DNA of 64,000 bases from Pseudomonadales bacterium (GTDB taxonomy: Bacteria > Pseudomonadota > Gammaproteobacteria > Pseudomonadales > UBA7239), in assembly GCA_028280345.1 (NCBI GenBank), contig JANQLY010000002.1:186001-250000 (forward strand). The letters are read 5' to 3'. Shown in pieces: positions 37,707 to 48,217 of this stretch (position 1 is its first letter; every line of letters begins with the position of its first letter). The position numbers and the translations under genes were made by a program. Under the pieces are notes generated by a model. The model had not been told where the DNA came from, made no database searches, and was given only the letters and a program-made list of their open reading frames with translations.

Positions 37707-39860
37707 TCAGTTTTCTTTATTAATCGACTCAAGCACCTGTTTTGCAGCGGGTGGAATCTTGGTGCCCGGGCCAAACACACACTTCACACCTTTTTCATAG
37801 AGGAAGTCGTAGTCCTGTTTTGGAATAACACCGCCGGCAACCACGATAATATCTTCCACGCCCTGTTTTTTCAGTTCTTCAATGAGCTGCGGAACAAGGG
37901 TTTTGTGACCGGCGGCTTGGGATGAGGCACCGATCACATGGACATCGTTTTCAATCGCCTGGCGCGCGACTTCTTCCGGTGTAGAGAACATCGGTGACAA
38001 ATCGATATCAAAACCGAGGTCAGCAAATGCGGTGGCAATAACTTTTGCGCCGCGGTCGTGACCGTCCTGACCCATCTTGCACACGAGCATGCGCGGGCGG
38101 CGGCCATGGCTGTTTTCAAACTCTTCAACGTCTTTACTAATCATTTGCCAGTCTTCATCATCTTTGTAAGCGGCACCGTACACACCGGAAATAGTGCGGG
38201 CCTGGGCATTATAGCGACCAAACTCTTTTTCCATCGCGTCGGACACTTCACCGACAGTAGCGCGCAAGCGAATCGCATTTACGGATAATTCGAGCAAGTT
38301 ACCTTCACCGGATTTTGCAGCTTCAGTTAATGCATTCAATGCGGCTTCAACCGCGGCACTGTCACGCGATGCCTTGATCTCGTCAAGGCGCTTGAGCTGG
38401 GCTTCACGTACGGCGTGGTTATCCACTTCAAGGATTTCCACGTCGTCTTCCTGTTCCAGTTGGTATTTGTTCACACCGACAATGACATCTTCGCCGCGGT
38501 CAATGCGTGCCTGTTTCTTCGCCGCAGATTCTTCAATGCGCATTTTCGGCAGGCCGGTATCAATCGCCTTGGTCATACCGCCTTTTTCTTCCACTTCCTC
38601 AATCAGCTCCCAGGCCTTGTCGGCAATTTCCTGGGTGAGGTTTTCCATCATATAAGAGCCACCCCAGGGATCAACGACATTGGTGATACCGCTTTCTTCC
38701 TGGATAATCAATTGGGTGTTACGCGCGATACGGGAAGAGAATTCCGTCGGTAGAGCAATCGCCTCATCAAGGGAGTTGGTATGCAGTGACTGGGTGCCAC
38801 CAAATACTGCCGCCATCGCTTCAATCGTAGTGCGTACCACATTGTTGTAAGGGTCCTGTTCAGTCAGAGACCAGCCGGAAGTCTGGCTGTGGGTGCGTAG
38901 CATTTTTGATTTGGGGTTCTGCGGATTAAACTCATCGACAATACGTGCCCAGAGCAAACGTGCTGCACGCATTTTGGCGATCTCCATATAGAAGTTCATG
39001 CTGATGCCCCAGAAGAACGACAGGCGCGGTGCAAATGCATCGATGTCGAGACCGGCAGCGATCGCGGTGCGGATATACTCTTTGCCGTCGGCGAGTGTGT
39101 AGGCGAGTTCCAGCGCAGCATCGGCACCGGCTTCCTGAATGTGATAACCGGAAATGGAAATGCTGTTGAACTTCGGCATATTCTGCGAGGTGTAGGCAAT
39201 AATATCGCCGATAATTTTCATGCTTGGTGCCGGCGGATAAATATAGGTGTTGCGCACCATAAATTCCTTGAGAATATCGTTCTGGATCGTGCCCGCGAGT
39301 TGCTCGAGGCTCACACCCTGTTCTTCACCTGCAACAATATAGCCTGCAAGAATCGGCAAAACCGCACCGTTCATCGTCATGGATACGGATACCTTGTCGA
39401 GCGGAATACCGTCGAACAGGATTTTCATATCTTCAACCGAGTCAATCGCAACACCGGCCTTGCCCACGTCACCGGTAACGCGCGGGTGATCGGAGTCGTA
39501 ACCGCGGTGGGTAGCGAGGTCAAAGGCAACTGAAACACCTTGGCCACCTGCGGCGAGAGCCTTGCGATAGAACGCGTTGGATTCTTCTGCCGTAGAAAAG
39601 CCTGCATATTGACGGATGGTCCATGGGCGGCCTGCATACATGGTGGACTGTGGGCCACGAATAAACGGTTCGATACCTGGCATGGTGTTGGCGTACTCAA
39701 GCCCGCTCATATCTTCAGCAGAATACATTGCCTTGATATCAATACCTTCCGGTGTATTCCAGGTCAGCGTGTCCGGACTTTTGCCTTTGAGCTGCTTGGT
39801 GGCAAGCTCGGTCCACTGTTCTACACTGGCCTGATCGGGAGAGTATTTGTTGTCCGCCAT
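37707..39860 (-). CDS. scpA: Methylmalonyl-CoA mutase, single-chain adenosylcobalamin enzyme
   Basis: The enzyme interconverts (R)-methylmalonyl-CoA and succinyl-CoA with adenosylcobalamin, the last step of propionyl-CoA use. The 717-residue product has the TIM-barrel substrate domain ([20 protein letters not shown] is the typical entry; [13 protein letters not shown] and [19 protein letters not shown] lie at the active site). Its C-terminal B12-binding domain has [22 protein letters not shown], where the His of DGHDRG (about residue 600) replaces the lower cobalt ligand. It is thus a complete single-chain enzyme like E. coli Sbm/ScpA. It lies 52 bp downstream of the epimerase gene. No MeaB/ArgK chaperone gene is adjacent, which is unusual. 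Confidence 0.96.
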   Translation of the reverse strand: MADNKYSPDQASVEQWTELATKQLKGKSPDTLTWNTPEGIDIKAMYSAEDMSGLEYANTMPGIEPFIRGPQSTMYAGRPWTIRQYAGFSTAEESNAFYRKALAAGGQGVSVAFDLATHRGYDSDHPRVTGDVGKAGVAIDSVEDMKILFDGIPLDKVSVSMTMNGAVLPILAGYIVAGEEQGVSLEQLAGTIQNDILKEFMVRNTYIYPPAPSMKIIGDIIAYTSQNMPKFNSISISGYHIQEAGADAALELAYTLADGKEYIRTAIAAGLDIDAFAPRLSFFWGISMNFYMEIAKMRAARLLWARIVDEFNPQNPKSKMLRTHSQTSGWSLTEQDPYNNVVRTTIEAMAAVFGGTQSLHTNSLDEAIALPTEFSSRIARNTQLIIQEESGITNVVDPWGGSYMMENLTQEIADKAWELIEEVEEKGGMTKAIDTGLPKMRIEESAAKKQARIDRGEDVIVGVNKYQLEQEDDVEILEVDNHAVREAQLKRLDEIKASRDSAAVEAALNALTEAAKSGEGNLLELSVNAIRLRATVGEVSDAMEKEFGRYNAQARTISGVYGAAYKDDEDWQMISKDVEEFENSHGRRPRMLVCKMGQDGHDRGAKVIATAFADLGFDIDLSPMFSTPEEVARQAIENDVHVIGASSQAAGHKTLVPQLIEELKKQGVEDIIVVAGGVIPKQDYDFLYEKGVKCVFGPGTKIPPAAKQVLESINKEN

Positions 39861-39912
39861 GGGCTACCTCTTTCTGGTCTCTTTTGTTTTGAAAATTAAA
39901 AAAGAAATTAAA

Positions 39913-40329
39913 TTAATGATCGCCGCTGTGTTGGCATAGCTCCACGAGCACTCCATCACAGCATTTCGGGTGAATAAAAATCACCTGGCTGTTGTGTGCA
40001 CCGGGGGAGGGAGCATCGGATAAAAACTGGTAGCCTTTCTCTTTGAGCATGGCCACATCACCCTCGATATCGTCGGTGCGGAAAGCAACATGGTGCATGC
40101 CACCGCGGTTATTATTTTTTTCCAGGTATTTGGCAACCGGGCCCTCACCATTGAGCGGGTGGATTAATTCAATCTGGGTGCCATCAATCGGGAAAAAGGC
40201 TGTGGAGGTTTTTGCCGCTTCCACATCTTCAGTGCCTTCAAAGGTGATGCCAAAGTCTTCCATAAAACGCTTGATAGCCTTTTCCATGTCGGGGACAGCG
40301 ATGGCGATGTGATCAAGGTGTGTAATCAT
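39913..40329 (-). CDS. mce: Methylmalonyl-CoA epimerase
   Basis: The enzyme converts (S)- to (R)-methylmalonyl-CoA, linking the carboxylase product to the mutase. The 138-residue protein is a single vicinal-oxygen-chelate domain pair: LDHIAIAVPDMEKAIKRFMEDFG at the N-terminus (metal His), TQIELIHPLNGEGPVAKYLEK in the middle, GGMHHVAFRTDDIEG (second metal His), and GVLVELCQH (metal Glu) at the C-terminus. Size and motifs are typical. It is first in a two-gene operon with the mutase, transcribed from about 40330 leftward. Confidence 0.95.
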   Translation of the reverse strand: MITHLDHIAIAVPDMEKAIKRFMEDFGITFEGTEDVEAAKTSTAFFPIDGTQIELIHPLNGEGPVAKYLEKNNNRGGMHHVAFRTDDIEGDVAMLKEKGYQFLSDAPSPGAHNSQVIFIHPKCCDGVLVELCQHSGDH

Positions 40330-40508
40330 TGCTAAGCTCTTGATTTAATTGAAAATATCGAAAATTCAGAGTGCGCAATTCTACTTTGACCGCGGCCAAT
40401 ATGCTAGTAGGTATTTCCAGGGGGCATAGGCGTTGCGTGGCTTTTGTGTGTGGCGGGCAGGGTGATTGTGTACACTAGCACGCAAAATTCCAGACCACAG
40501 GGCCAATA

Positions 40509-41717
40509 ATGCAAGACCATCGCCAACTGACCACTGAAAAGCTTTTATTGCTTGGCTTCTCGGTGCTGATTGTGGCGGCATCCTGGTTCTGGATCCACGA
40601 CATTGGCCCGACGATTGATGAGCGCATTCACCTCGCTGAGATTCGCCATATCATCAAGCCCGAGGGGTTCTATATTCATGGACCCACGATGTTGCCAGGT
40701 TATCACTATTTCATGGCGTTCTGGGGAGTGCTGTTTGGTATTGACGAGGTGAACGGCTATCGTCTGATTAACTGTGTGCTGTCGATCTTGCTTGCTTATG
40801 TGTTCTACGCGCTGTCAAAAAGCTATGGGCGTGAAAGGCCAGTAATTAGAGCACTGCAGTTATTGCTGTTTCCAGCACTGTTTTATTTACTGCCGCGGGT
40901 TTATACCGATGTATTTTCCCTGCTGGTGCTTGTGCTCGGTTTTTTATGTGTGCAGCGTGAGCGTTACTTTCTCGCCGGAGTGATCTTGTGTCTGTCAATT
41001 CTGGTACGGCAGTCCAATATTGTCTGGTTGTTATTTGCTGCGGCGATGGTTGCCTGGACCTGGTATCAGCGTCCGGACAAGTTCAGTAGCCTGATGATGA
41101 GCTTGCTACCCTACGGACTTGGGTGTCTGGGTTTTGGTGTTTTTGTCATAGTTAACGGCGGCATTGCGGTGGGGATCGCCAGTGGCGATCATCAGTCCGG
41201 GCTGTTTACTACCAATGTGTTTATTTGTATGTTTGTTGGCTTTCTCGGTTTTATGCCGTTATTGCTATTACAAATAAAGCGGCTGTTTATTTTGTTGTCC
41301 AGTGATGCGGTGTTTCGTGTCATGCTGGCAATGATGCTACTAGTATTTCTGGTGACTGCCCAGCTTAGCCACCCGTTTAACTTCAATATGCATTTTGTCT
41401 GGAACCAGATTCTGCATGTGTTATTTATGAATGTCTGGACAAAGCTGCTGGTGTTTATTCCCATTTCCTTGATGTTGGTAACGTACTACGATATGTATCG
41501 TGAGGATGTTAAAGGTAAGCTCTGTGTGTTGTTTACGGTCGTCTCTCTGCTGCCGATCCAGTTTGTTGAGCCGCGTTATTATTATGCACCGCTGGCACTG
41601 TGGTTGTTGTATCGTGTGGAAGGGTCGGCACTTGCCGAGCGTTTAACGCTGACTTATCAGGCAGTGTTCGTGATTGCGATTCTTGCGATCAGTAACTACT
41701 TTGGCCTGATTATTTAA
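40509..41717 (+). CDS. Polytopic membrane glycosyltransferase, DIE2/ALG10-like
   Basis: The 402-residue protein has about ten hydrophobic segments. The first extracytoplasmic loop has GPTIDERIHLAEIRHIIKPE, and then GPTMLPGYHYFMAFWGVLFG. A later loop has LVRQSNIVWLLF. Eukaryotic ALG10 (the alpha-1,2-glucosyltransferase that finishes dolichol-linked oligosaccharide) has corresponding elements: an acidic DE..H loop, a PGLY-like motif and RQTNIVW. The resemblance is therefore to GT59/DIE2-ALG10, judged by eye. A role in lipid-linked sugar transfer at the inner membrane is inferred. Neighbours on both sides are metabolic and do not help. Confidence 0.6.
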   Translation: MQDHRQLTTEKLLLLGFSVLIVAASWFWIHDIGPTIDERIHLAEIRHIIKPEGFYIHGPTMLPGYHYFMAFWGVLFGIDEVNGYRLINCVLSILLAYVFYALSKSYGRERPVIRALQLLLFPALFYLLPRVYTDVFSLLVLVLGFLCVQRERYFLAGVILCLSILVRQSNIVWLLFAAAMVAWTWYQRPDKFSSLMMSLLPYGLGCLGFGVFVIVNGGIAVGIASGDHQSGLFTTNVFICMFVGFLGFMPLLLLQIKRLFILLSSDAVFRVMLAMMLLVFLVTAQLSHPFNFNMHFVWNQILHVLFMNVWTKLLVFIPISLMLVTYYDMYREDVKGKLCVLFTVVSLLPIQFVEPRYYYAPLALWLLYRVEGSALAERLTLTYQAVFVIAILAISNYFGLII

Positions 41718-41860
41718 AGTTTAAGTAAACAGGGTTAAATTTTTCTTTATCGCACTATTATCGCACTATTGTGTTTTTGTTCTGTGTTTTTAATATATTT
41801 ATAGGTTAAAGTGTTCATTCAGGTTATATGACCATTGGTGTGAAGCAGCCGGGGGCTTAA

Positions 41861-42526
41861 ATGGGAAAAAACGTTTCTTTGTTAGCAAGATTGTTGCGTA
41901 TTGCTCTGTCGGGGCTGCTGTTAGTAGTACCGCAGCTCTCTCTGGCAAAAAAGTCGACAGAAGACTATGTTTGTGCGCCGGAAAAAATGGTTCGCATCGA
42001 ACTCGCGTTTGAGTGGGAAGGACAATCGGAGTTTGCCAAACTGCCCAAGGTGATTTATCGCTATACGAATCAGTACGGGCGTGTGGAAGAGCAAAAAAAC
42101 CCTGACACTGGCCTGCATTTACTGATCATTGTTGATGAACCGAGACTCTGGTATATCGATCTTGAAGCCAACTATGGTAAGTCCATGCGTGACCCCGGCC
42201 CTGACTATAACTTTCGTTTTCCGCTGCTTGAAGGTATTGCCAGAGATGAGAAAATCCGCGCCTTGCAAGGGGGGTGTGAGATTGAGCAAATCAGCGAGTT
42301 CGCCAAATCTGAAACGGTGGATTACAACGGTGCGCCTGCTACGCGCTATCGCTACATAACATCTGGCGAGCGACTCGAATTCTATGTAAGAGATGGTGTG
42401 CCACTGCGTATGGAGCTCTTCCAGGAAAACATACAAAAAATGGCAATCAATTATCTGGATTATCAGAATGACCTTGAATTTGATCCGGCACTATTTGCCA
42501 AACTCCCCGATGTTATATACCGGTAA
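41861..42526 (+). CDS. Periplasmic protein of unknown function, possibly LolA-like fold
   Basis: The 221-residue product has a signal peptide (basic start, hydrophobic IALSGLLLVVPQL, cleavage after SLA). The mature protein has one conserved-looking Cys pair (YVCAPEKMVRIELAFEWEG and GGCEIEQ). Alternating strands such as DYNGAPATRYRYITSGERLE and INYLDYQNDLEFDPALFAKLP, including the final tyrosine/leucine-rich strand with a DPxLF turn, resemble LolA/LolB-type half-barrels and DUF2092-like proteins. I cannot assign a function. It ends at a strong terminator shared with the carboxylase operon. Confidence 0.55.
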   Translation: MGKNVSLLARLLRIALSGLLLVVPQLSLAKKSTEDYVCAPEKMVRIELAFEWEGQSEFAKLPKVIYRYTNQYGRVEEQKNPDTGLHLLIIVDEPRLWYIDLEANYGKSMRDPGPDYNFRFPLLEGIARDEKIRALQGGCEIEQISEFAKSETVDYNGAPATRYRYITSGERLEFYVRDGVPLRMELFQENIQKMAINYLDYQNDLEFDPALFAKLPDVIYR

Positions 42527-42570
42527 ACAGGTAAATGGAGTCGGTAAAAAGTGTGCAGTTAAAGATTAGA

Positions 42571-42603
42571 AATAAAAAAGGGAGCCAAGGCTCCCTTTTT
42601 TAT
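42571..42603. terminator. Bidirectional intrinsic terminator
   Basis: GGGAGCC-AA-GGCTCCC (42580-42595) with six A before and six T after. It separates the convergent periplasmic protein gene and the carboxylase operon. Confidence 0.92.
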
Positions 42604-42618
42604 TGGTGTTAATGTGAA

Positions 42619-45450
42619 TTACAGTTTGTCGATAAACGCACTGGTGTATTTCTGTTTACGCTGCTCGATTTCCTCGGGAGATTCCACCACAATGACTTCG
42701 TCCGGTGTAATCTTGAACAGCGGCTGTCCTTTCTTGATGATTACGCCATCTTCTTCTACGAGTACCTTGTCAATCGTACCTGAGAACGGTGCATAGACCT
42801 TGTTGAACATTTTCATTACTTCAACGATATACAGCGCTTCACCTTCTTTAAAATGTGCGCCTTCCTCAACAAATTTTTCCATACCAGGCGCTTCGCGGGG
42901 ATAGAACATGCCGCCGCTTTCCGCGAGAATCTCATCGGAGCTGGCTACCGGTGGCGGAACGAGTACTTTCATCATCTCGTCCTGTAGCTCGGTATCAGTA
43001 AGGTGCTCGGGAATATCAATGGTCAGATCTGTATTGACTTTGAGTTTGTAGAAATCGCATTGATCAGCAATATAGGGTAATAGCGACAGAATATCGCAGC
43101 CGGCCTGGAAACCCGCATGGGCAGCCTGTACGGCAGGCCAGCTCTTTTTCGCAATGCCTTTTGGCGGTGTCTTGCTAGTGAGTACTTTTTGCAGTTCTGT
43201 CCAGTCCGGTGAACCGAGCTTGTCGCCGAGTGTTTTGTAGAAAGCAATGGCATCCTGTAATACTTCATTGTCATGATCCCAGATCACATAGGCAGCCGGT
43301 GACTTGTCCTGGGCTTCCATATTGAGGAAATGATAAGTCTCTGCCAGTACGGTAACCGGATTTTTCAACCATTTCACCTTGCCTTTGCTGACGCTGAAGT
43401 TTTCCTGATTTACGCTTAACCAGCCAGACAGGACATGGGCATTGGTGAGCAGTTTGTCAAAGATACGATCAAACAGGGTAATCTTGCGATCGATGACTTC
43501 GGCCATAGCTTCCGGTTCTTTGGAGCTGGCAATCGCATTTTTGCGAATATTGCGCCAGGCAAACGGGAGATCAATATTGTTTGCCTGCTGTTTCAGCTGA
43601 CCGACAAGTGTGAGGTAGGGCACAATAAAGCGGGTTGTTGGACGTGCGTTAATGCCATTGCCGATAAACCAGTTGACAAGGCCATAGTGAAAATCGAGGT
43701 TGTGAGCAAGATCCTTGCCGCGAATTACTGTGCAGCGCAATACTTCGGCCATGCTGCGGTAGGTTTCCATGCGATCCTGGCCAACCGTGAGTAGCAGGGC
43801 AATATTGGAATCATAGGCGCCGGCCAATGTGTATTTCATAAACACGTCGGTGTCAGGATTGTGCATGGAGATGCCCTGGTCGTCGCGAATTTCACCATCA
43901 ATCGGGTCGGACCACTTGCTGATTACGCCGCCAGCGTGAGGTTGCAAGGCGTCGTTGGTGGCGTTCATGCGCGCTTCCACGGAAGACATTTCGCGCACCT
44001 GACGAGTCGGTTTCGGCAGGCGTTTGCCATGACGGGCCAGCAGTACCATTAATTCAACCAGTGAATCAACGCTGAAAGAGTCACTGTCGTCATCCGGGTT
44101 AGTGAATGTGAGTGAATAACATAGTTCTGTAACACGGTGCTCTACCTGGATGCGTGTATTCATTTCCATAAAGAAGTGCTTGTCGCGATCGACAATACAC
44201 TCGAATGTAGATACCGAGTCGAGGCCTACTGCTTTACCAAAGCGTGCAGCTTCATCCTCCATGGCGTCCAGAGTTTTAATGTCCTGCTCCAGTACTGCCT
44301 TTTCCTTGCCTTTGGCTTTGCTGGCTGCTTCTTGCAGAGTCTCGTGAGTTACAGAGACTTCGAGCAATTTTTGCTCATGCATTTGCAGGGAGCAGTCGCG
44401 GCCACCCATAGTGATACACCAGTCACCGTTGCCTACCACCTGAATTTCCTGGTGGCGGGTAGTTTCAATATTCAGTTCAACAAGTACGTTTTTGTTGTCG
44501 CCAACGCCGGTGGTTTTAACCTCGTTGAGAATCTCAAGAACCAGTTCCGGAGCTTTGGCAGCTGCTTTCTTGATTTTCTCTTTGGCAGAGCCTTTATAAG
44601 CAGAAGGTGCTGCGAGAATGCGCTGGCCTTTACCGCCGCCGCCGCCGATCGCTTTGAGGCGGATACGGTTGTCAGGATATTCGCTGTACATTCTTTCTAC
44701 GGCTTTAACGACTTCAGCGCTCATTTCTTCAACGGTGTAAAGATCAATGCCCTTGTCATAGCTTGCGGCCAAAACGGAGTCGGCTTTTGCCTCAAGAGTG
44801 ATATTTTTGTCGTCGAGATCAATGGCGGGTTTGAGCTTCTTGCTTTGGCAGAGTTTTTTCAGACCTGCGGCGTCCTTGTGTTTGCTGATCAGGGTTAGCG
44901 CAGTCGCATTATCTACCCCGGGTGTGACACTTACGCCAACCGACAGGGCAGTACGTTTTGCCTCGTCTTTAAGACCTGCATCGTGAACAGTTCTGGAGCA
45001 CGGACCGATAAAGTTCAGGCCAGCTTTTTCCATCGAGGAAACCATTTCCTCGTCTTCTGCCATAAAGCCATAGCCGGTAAAGATAGAGTTATAACCATTC
45101 TCGTGGGCAATCTGAATGATTTGCTGGATGCGTTGGGTGCGCTCTTCCTTGGTGGCACCTGTGTAGTCAGGTACCCGGTGAACACGGGAAGGGTCGGTGA
45201 GCTTGCGCAACTCAGGAGCCAAGGCATTGGTATAGGTAATGGAATCCTTTTCCGATAACAAAATGCCATAACTGTTAATACCCATCTCATCGAAAACATC
45301 CATGGCTTCCTTGCGGATTGGGCCGCGGCAAATGATTAGTGGTTTCATGTCGCGACAGTCAAAGCTGCGCACCCACTCGGAACTGTGGTCGTCGATGCGG
45401 CGATCCCCATGAATATATGGATTGTTCAAATAGTTGTCTTTGCTACCCAC
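42619..45450 (-). CDS. Biotin carboxylase/BCCP subunit of an acyl-CoA (propionyl-CoA) carboxylase
   Basis: The 943-residue protein carries the biotin carboxylase half-reaction and the biotin carrier. Its N-terminus has an unusual 35-residue lead (HGDRRIDDHSSEWVRS) before LIICRGPIRKEAMDVFDEMG. ATP-grasp features follow: RLKAIGGGGGKGQRI, the EIQVVGNGDW region and FFMEMNTRIQVEHRVTE (Mg-binding Glu and catalytic Arg). A long middle segment (about 490-850) precedes the biotinyl domain with EVMKMFN (biotinylated Lys near 879) and a short tail. It follows the carboxyltransferase gene after 93 bp and, with it, probably carboxylates propionyl-CoA to methylmalonyl-CoA. Acetyl-CoA or a longer acyl-CoA as substrate cannot be excluded. 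Confidence 0.88.
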   Translation of the reverse strand: MGSKDNYLNNPYIHGDRRIDDHSSEWVRSFDCRDMKPLIICRGPIRKEAMDVFDEMGINSYGILLSEKDSITYTNALAPELRKLTDPSRVHRVPDYTGATKEERTQRIQQIIQIAHENGYNSIFTGYGFMAEDEEMVSSMEKAGLNFIGPCSRTVHDAGLKDEAKRTALSVGVSVTPGVDNATALTLISKHKDAAGLKKLCQSKKLKPAIDLDDKNITLEAKADSVLAASYDKGIDLYTVEEMSAEVVKAVERMYSEYPDNRIRLKAIGGGGGKGQRILAAPSAYKGSAKEKIKKAAAKAPELVLEILNEVKTTGVGDNKNVLVELNIETTRHQEIQVVGNGDWCITMGGRDCSLQMHEQKLLEVSVTHETLQEAASKAKGKEKAVLEQDIKTLDAMEDEAARFGKAVGLDSVSTFECIVDRDKHFFMEMNTRIQVEHRVTELCYSLTFTNPDDDSDSFSVDSLVELMVLLARHGKRLPKPTRQVREMSSVEARMNATNDALQPHAGGVISKWSDPIDGEIRDDQGISMHNPDTDVFMKYTLAGAYDSNIALLLTVGQDRMETYRSMAEVLRCTVIRGKDLAHNLDFHYGLVNWFIGNGINARPTTRFIVPYLTLVGQLKQQANNIDLPFAWRNIRKNAIASSKEPEAMAEVIDRKITLFDRIFDKLLTNAHVLSGWLSVNQENFSVSKGKVKWLKNPVTVLAETYHFLNMEAQDKSPAAYVIWDHDNEVLQDAIAFYKTLGDKLGSPDWTELQKVLTSKTPPKGIAKKSWPAVQAAHAGFQAGCDILSLLPYIADQCDFYKLKVNTDLTIDIPEHLTDTELQDEMMKVLVPPPVASSDEILAESGGMFYPREAPGMEKFVEEGAHFKEGEALYIVEVMKMFNKVYAPFSGTIDKVLVEEDGVIIKKGQPLFKITPDEVIVVESPEEIEQRKQKYTSAFIDKL

Positions 45451-45543
45451 GTTTAAAAATCCTCAACAATAAATCTTCAATACTTTGGTTTAAGTTTTCC
45501 TGCTTAAGTTGCCAGTACCAGGAAGGCGTTAATAGCTTGCCTG

Positions 45544-47262
45544 TTAGAAAAACTCTCTCTGAATGTCCTGCATCGGCTCCGCCTTGTAATGGCGCAGATG
45601 AAACTCCAGGTTTTCGGCAATTTCCTTGCGCAAATCAGAAGGCATCACGATAGAAGAAATGGAGCCAAGACTCAGAGCTTCTTTCGGATTCATCAGCTCA
45701 CGCTCATAGCGTTGTGCGAGCAGTGCTTCTTCCTGTTTTACCCATTCTGCTACAGCTGCTTTTGCCTGTTTTTCAGCTTTGGCTGCACTCAGGCCGCCTT
45801 TTTTCAAACGTGCAACTTCCTTGGCGGTTTTGCTTTTAACCGCGCCGCGAATTTCACGTAACTCTTTCTTGTAAACAAACTCCACACCCGCAGGCCCCAT
45901 AACTGCAAGACGTGTGGTTGGCAATGCAATCACATGATCGGCTCCGGTGGGATAGTTGTTATAGGAGGCGTAGGCGCCACCAAACGCGTTGCGAATGATA
46001 ATTAGAAAACGCGGTGTGCGCAGATCGACAATCGCATCGAGCATGGCGCGGCCGGCTTGTACAATACCGCCTTCTTCCTGTTCGCGTCCTGGTAGGAAGC
46101 CGGTAGTATCTTCAAAGAACATCACCGGGATATTGTAGATATTACAAAAGCGGATAAAGCGTGCGTTTTTGTAAGCCGCCGCAATATCAATCTGACCGGA
46201 GCTGACCGCAGAGTTGTTTGCCACAATGCCAACAACGTTGCCGCCAATACGACCGAGAGCGCAAATAGTGTTGCGGGCGCGATCTGGCTGGATTTCAAAA
46301 TAATCGCCGTGATCACAAATCTGTTGTAACACAATGCCGATATCCAGCGGTGTATTAAAACCGGTAGGGGAATTAAAGGCTTTCTTGAGCAGAATGTCGA
46401 TATCCCAGGTTTTGCGATCAATCGGATCAGAGGTTTCGCGGTAGGGTGCAAGCTCTGCGTTGCTGGATGGCAGGTAGCCGAGCAATTCGCGCACAAGATA
46501 CAAAGCAGACGCTTCGTCCTCAACAACAAAATCAGTAACACCAGACTGGCTGTGTACTTTCGGACCGCCAAGTTCATCCGGTGTCACATCTTCACCGAGT
46601 ACAGATTTTACAACCCCGGGTCCGGTCAAGCCGAAGAAAGTATTGTTGGGTTGAATCACAAAGCTGCCCTGGCGTGGCAGATAGGAACCACCGCCGGCAT
46701 TAAAGCCGAACATGCACATCAGTGATGGCACACGACCGGAGATTTTGCGCAATGCAGTAAATGCTTCGGCGTAACCGTCGAGGCCGCCGACACCGGCTGG
46801 AACAAACGCACCAGCAGAATCATTCATGCCCACCAGAGGAATACCGCGTTTGCCTGCAAGGTTGAACAGACGTGCGAGTTTGTCGCCGTTGGTGGCATCC
46901 ATGGAGCCTGCACGGATAGTAAAATCGTGACCATAAACTGCGACATCACGACCGTTTACCTTGATAATCGCGGTGACCAGGCTCGCACCATCAAGGTTGG
47001 GGCCCCAGTTTTGATACAGTACATTTGGCTCTGCATCCGGGTCGCACAGTACCTTGATGCGCTCCCAAATCGTCATGCGATGTTTAAGGTGCTGACGCTG
47101 TACACTTGCGACTCCAGCAGCCTGCTTCGGGCGCTTGATCAGGTCATAACCTTCCTTGAGGGTGGCTTCATAGATGCCTGGTTCGTAGGCAACTTGCCCA
47201 GGGACAGAAAATTCAACTTCCTGCTGTTTGCCAAAGGGGTTTTTAAGGCTCGGTTTGGTCAT
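45544..47262 (-). CDS. Acyl-CoA carboxylase carboxyltransferase subunit (PccB-like)
   Basis: The 572-residue protein transfers carboxyl from biotin to the acyl-CoA. It shows both crotonase-fold halves: [20 protein letters not shown] and [19 protein letters not shown] with [18 protein letters not shown] in the N half, and [38 protein letters not shown] and [20 protein letters not shown] in the C half. A Lys/Ala-rich helical segment (about 480-520, [20 protein letters not shown]) before the last helices is longer than in standard PccB. It is the first gene of the carboxylase operon, which ends at the terminator near 42600. Confidence 0.92.
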   Translation of the reverse strand: MTKPSLKNPFGKQQEVEFSVPGQVAYEPGIYEATLKEGYDLIKRPKQAAGVASVQRQHLKHRMTIWERIKVLCDPDAEPNVLYQNWGPNLDGASLVTAIIKVNGRDVAVYGHDFTIRAGSMDATNGDKLARLFNLAGKRGIPLVGMNDSAGAFVPAGVGGLDGYAEAFTALRKISGRVPSLMCMFGFNAGGGSYLPRQGSFVIQPNNTFFGLTGPGVVKSVLGEDVTPDELGGPKVHSQSGVTDFVVEDEASALYLVRELLGYLPSSNAELAPYRETSDPIDRKTWDIDILLKKAFNSPTGFNTPLDIGIVLQQICDHGDYFEIQPDRARNTICALGRIGGNVVGIVANNSAVSSGQIDIAAAYKNARFIRFCNIYNIPVMFFEDTTGFLPGREQEEGGIVQAGRAMLDAIVDLRTPRFLIIIRNAFGGAYASYNNYPTGADHVIALPTTRLAVMGPAGVEFVYKKELREIRGAVKSKTAKEVARLKKGGLSAAKAEKQAKAAVAEWVKQEEALLAQRYERELMNPKEALSLGSISSIVMPSDLRKEIAENLEFHLRHYKAEPMQDIQREFF

Positions 47263-47603
47263 ACGCTAATACTCTGATTCCTAACGGTTTTTTGAATAAT
47301 TGGAGGGAAAATAATGGCTGAAACTGCTGTATTGCAGTTAAAATTGCGCCCCCAAAAAATCGTGAAACTCTAATGGAATCAGTAGGTTAAGTCAATTGGG
47401 GAAACTGTTAGGGCGGGCTAATCCTGAGCTGTCAAATGGCAATTTGTCATTGGTAAAAAAGTTATTGCCATGCCGAGGGCAGATAGTGGGTTATCTGGAT
47501 TCAGTGCAACGGCGGTAGTATGATGCGGCGCTCGAACCTAATGATAGAAACAACAGCGAGGCTCTTCAGGAGCTGATTAAATAATGGGAGCAATGGCAAA
47601 CCG
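47263..47603. other. Divergent intergenic region, carboxylase operon / carbonic anhydrase
   Basis: 341 bp between divergent starts with no supported gene. It must hold the promoters of both, but I could not place convincing -35/-10 pairs. Confidence 0.4.
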
Positions 47604-48212
47604 ATGATATCGGCATCTGAAGCATTGACACGCTTAAAAGAAGGTAATCAACGCTATGTCGCGGGGCAACAAAATATCGGTGCTGCCGGACAACAACAGC
47701 GTCGAGCAGAATTGGCAGCCGGACAGGAGCCGTTTGCCATTGTGCTTGGTTGTTCGGATTCCCGTGTGCCTGAAGAAATAGTATTTGATCAGGGGCTCGG
47801 TGATCTATTTGTCGTACGCATTGCTGGCAATATTGTTACGCCTTCACAACTGGGTAGTATTGAGTTTGCTGTGGAAGCCTTTGGCAGTTCGCTGGTGGTA
47901 GTACTTGGGTATTCTAACTGCGGAGCAGTTAAGGCAACACTCGCGCACATTCGTGAACCTTCGCAGGGTTTATCTGCAAACCTGAAGGCGGCTGTTAGTA
48001 CAATCAGGCCTGCCGTTGAGCATGTACTTGAAATGCATGCTGATCTATCAGAACCCGAATTACTTGAGCAGGCGATTCAGGAAAATGTGCGTGCGGCTGT
48101 GAAGGAATTAAGTACCACTTCCAGTGTGCTTGCCGAAAAGATTCAAAAAGGTGAGGTCATGGTGGTTGGCGCAGAGTATGCCCTGGAGACCGGAGAAGTG
48201 ACGTTTTTTTAA
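47604..48212 (+). CDS. Beta-class carbonic anhydrase-like protein with altered zinc motif
   Basis: The 202-residue protein has the beta-carbonic anhydrase fold: LKEGNQRYVAG at the N-terminus, CSDSRVPEEIVFDQGLGDLFVVRIAGNIV (Cys50, the Asp52-Arg54 dyad), then VVVLGYSNCGAVKATL (Cys106). In standard enzymes the third motif is GHxxCG, whose His is a zinc ligand. Here codon TAT at 47910-47912 gives Tyr103 in that place. The rest of the core is intact. Activity in CO2 hydration is therefore uncertain; the protein could bind zinc differently or have another role. It is transcribed alone and faces the convergent lipoprotein gene. Confidence 0.88.
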   Translation: MISASEALTRLKEGNQRYVAGQQNIGAAGQQQRRAELAAGQEPFAIVLGCSDSRVPEEIVFDQGLGDLFVVRIAGNIVTPSQLGSIEFAVEAFGSSLVVVLGYSNCGAVKATLAHIREPSQGLSANLKAAVSTIRPAVEHVLEMHADLSEPELLEQAIQENVRAAVKELSTTSSVLAEKIQKGEVMVVGAEYALETGEVTFF

Positions 48213-48217
48213 ACGTT

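Noticed and set aside
44137..44898. 253-residue open frame opposite the biotin carboxylase gene
   Set aside because: Antisense shadow of a conserved enzyme; no start context and no family resemblance.
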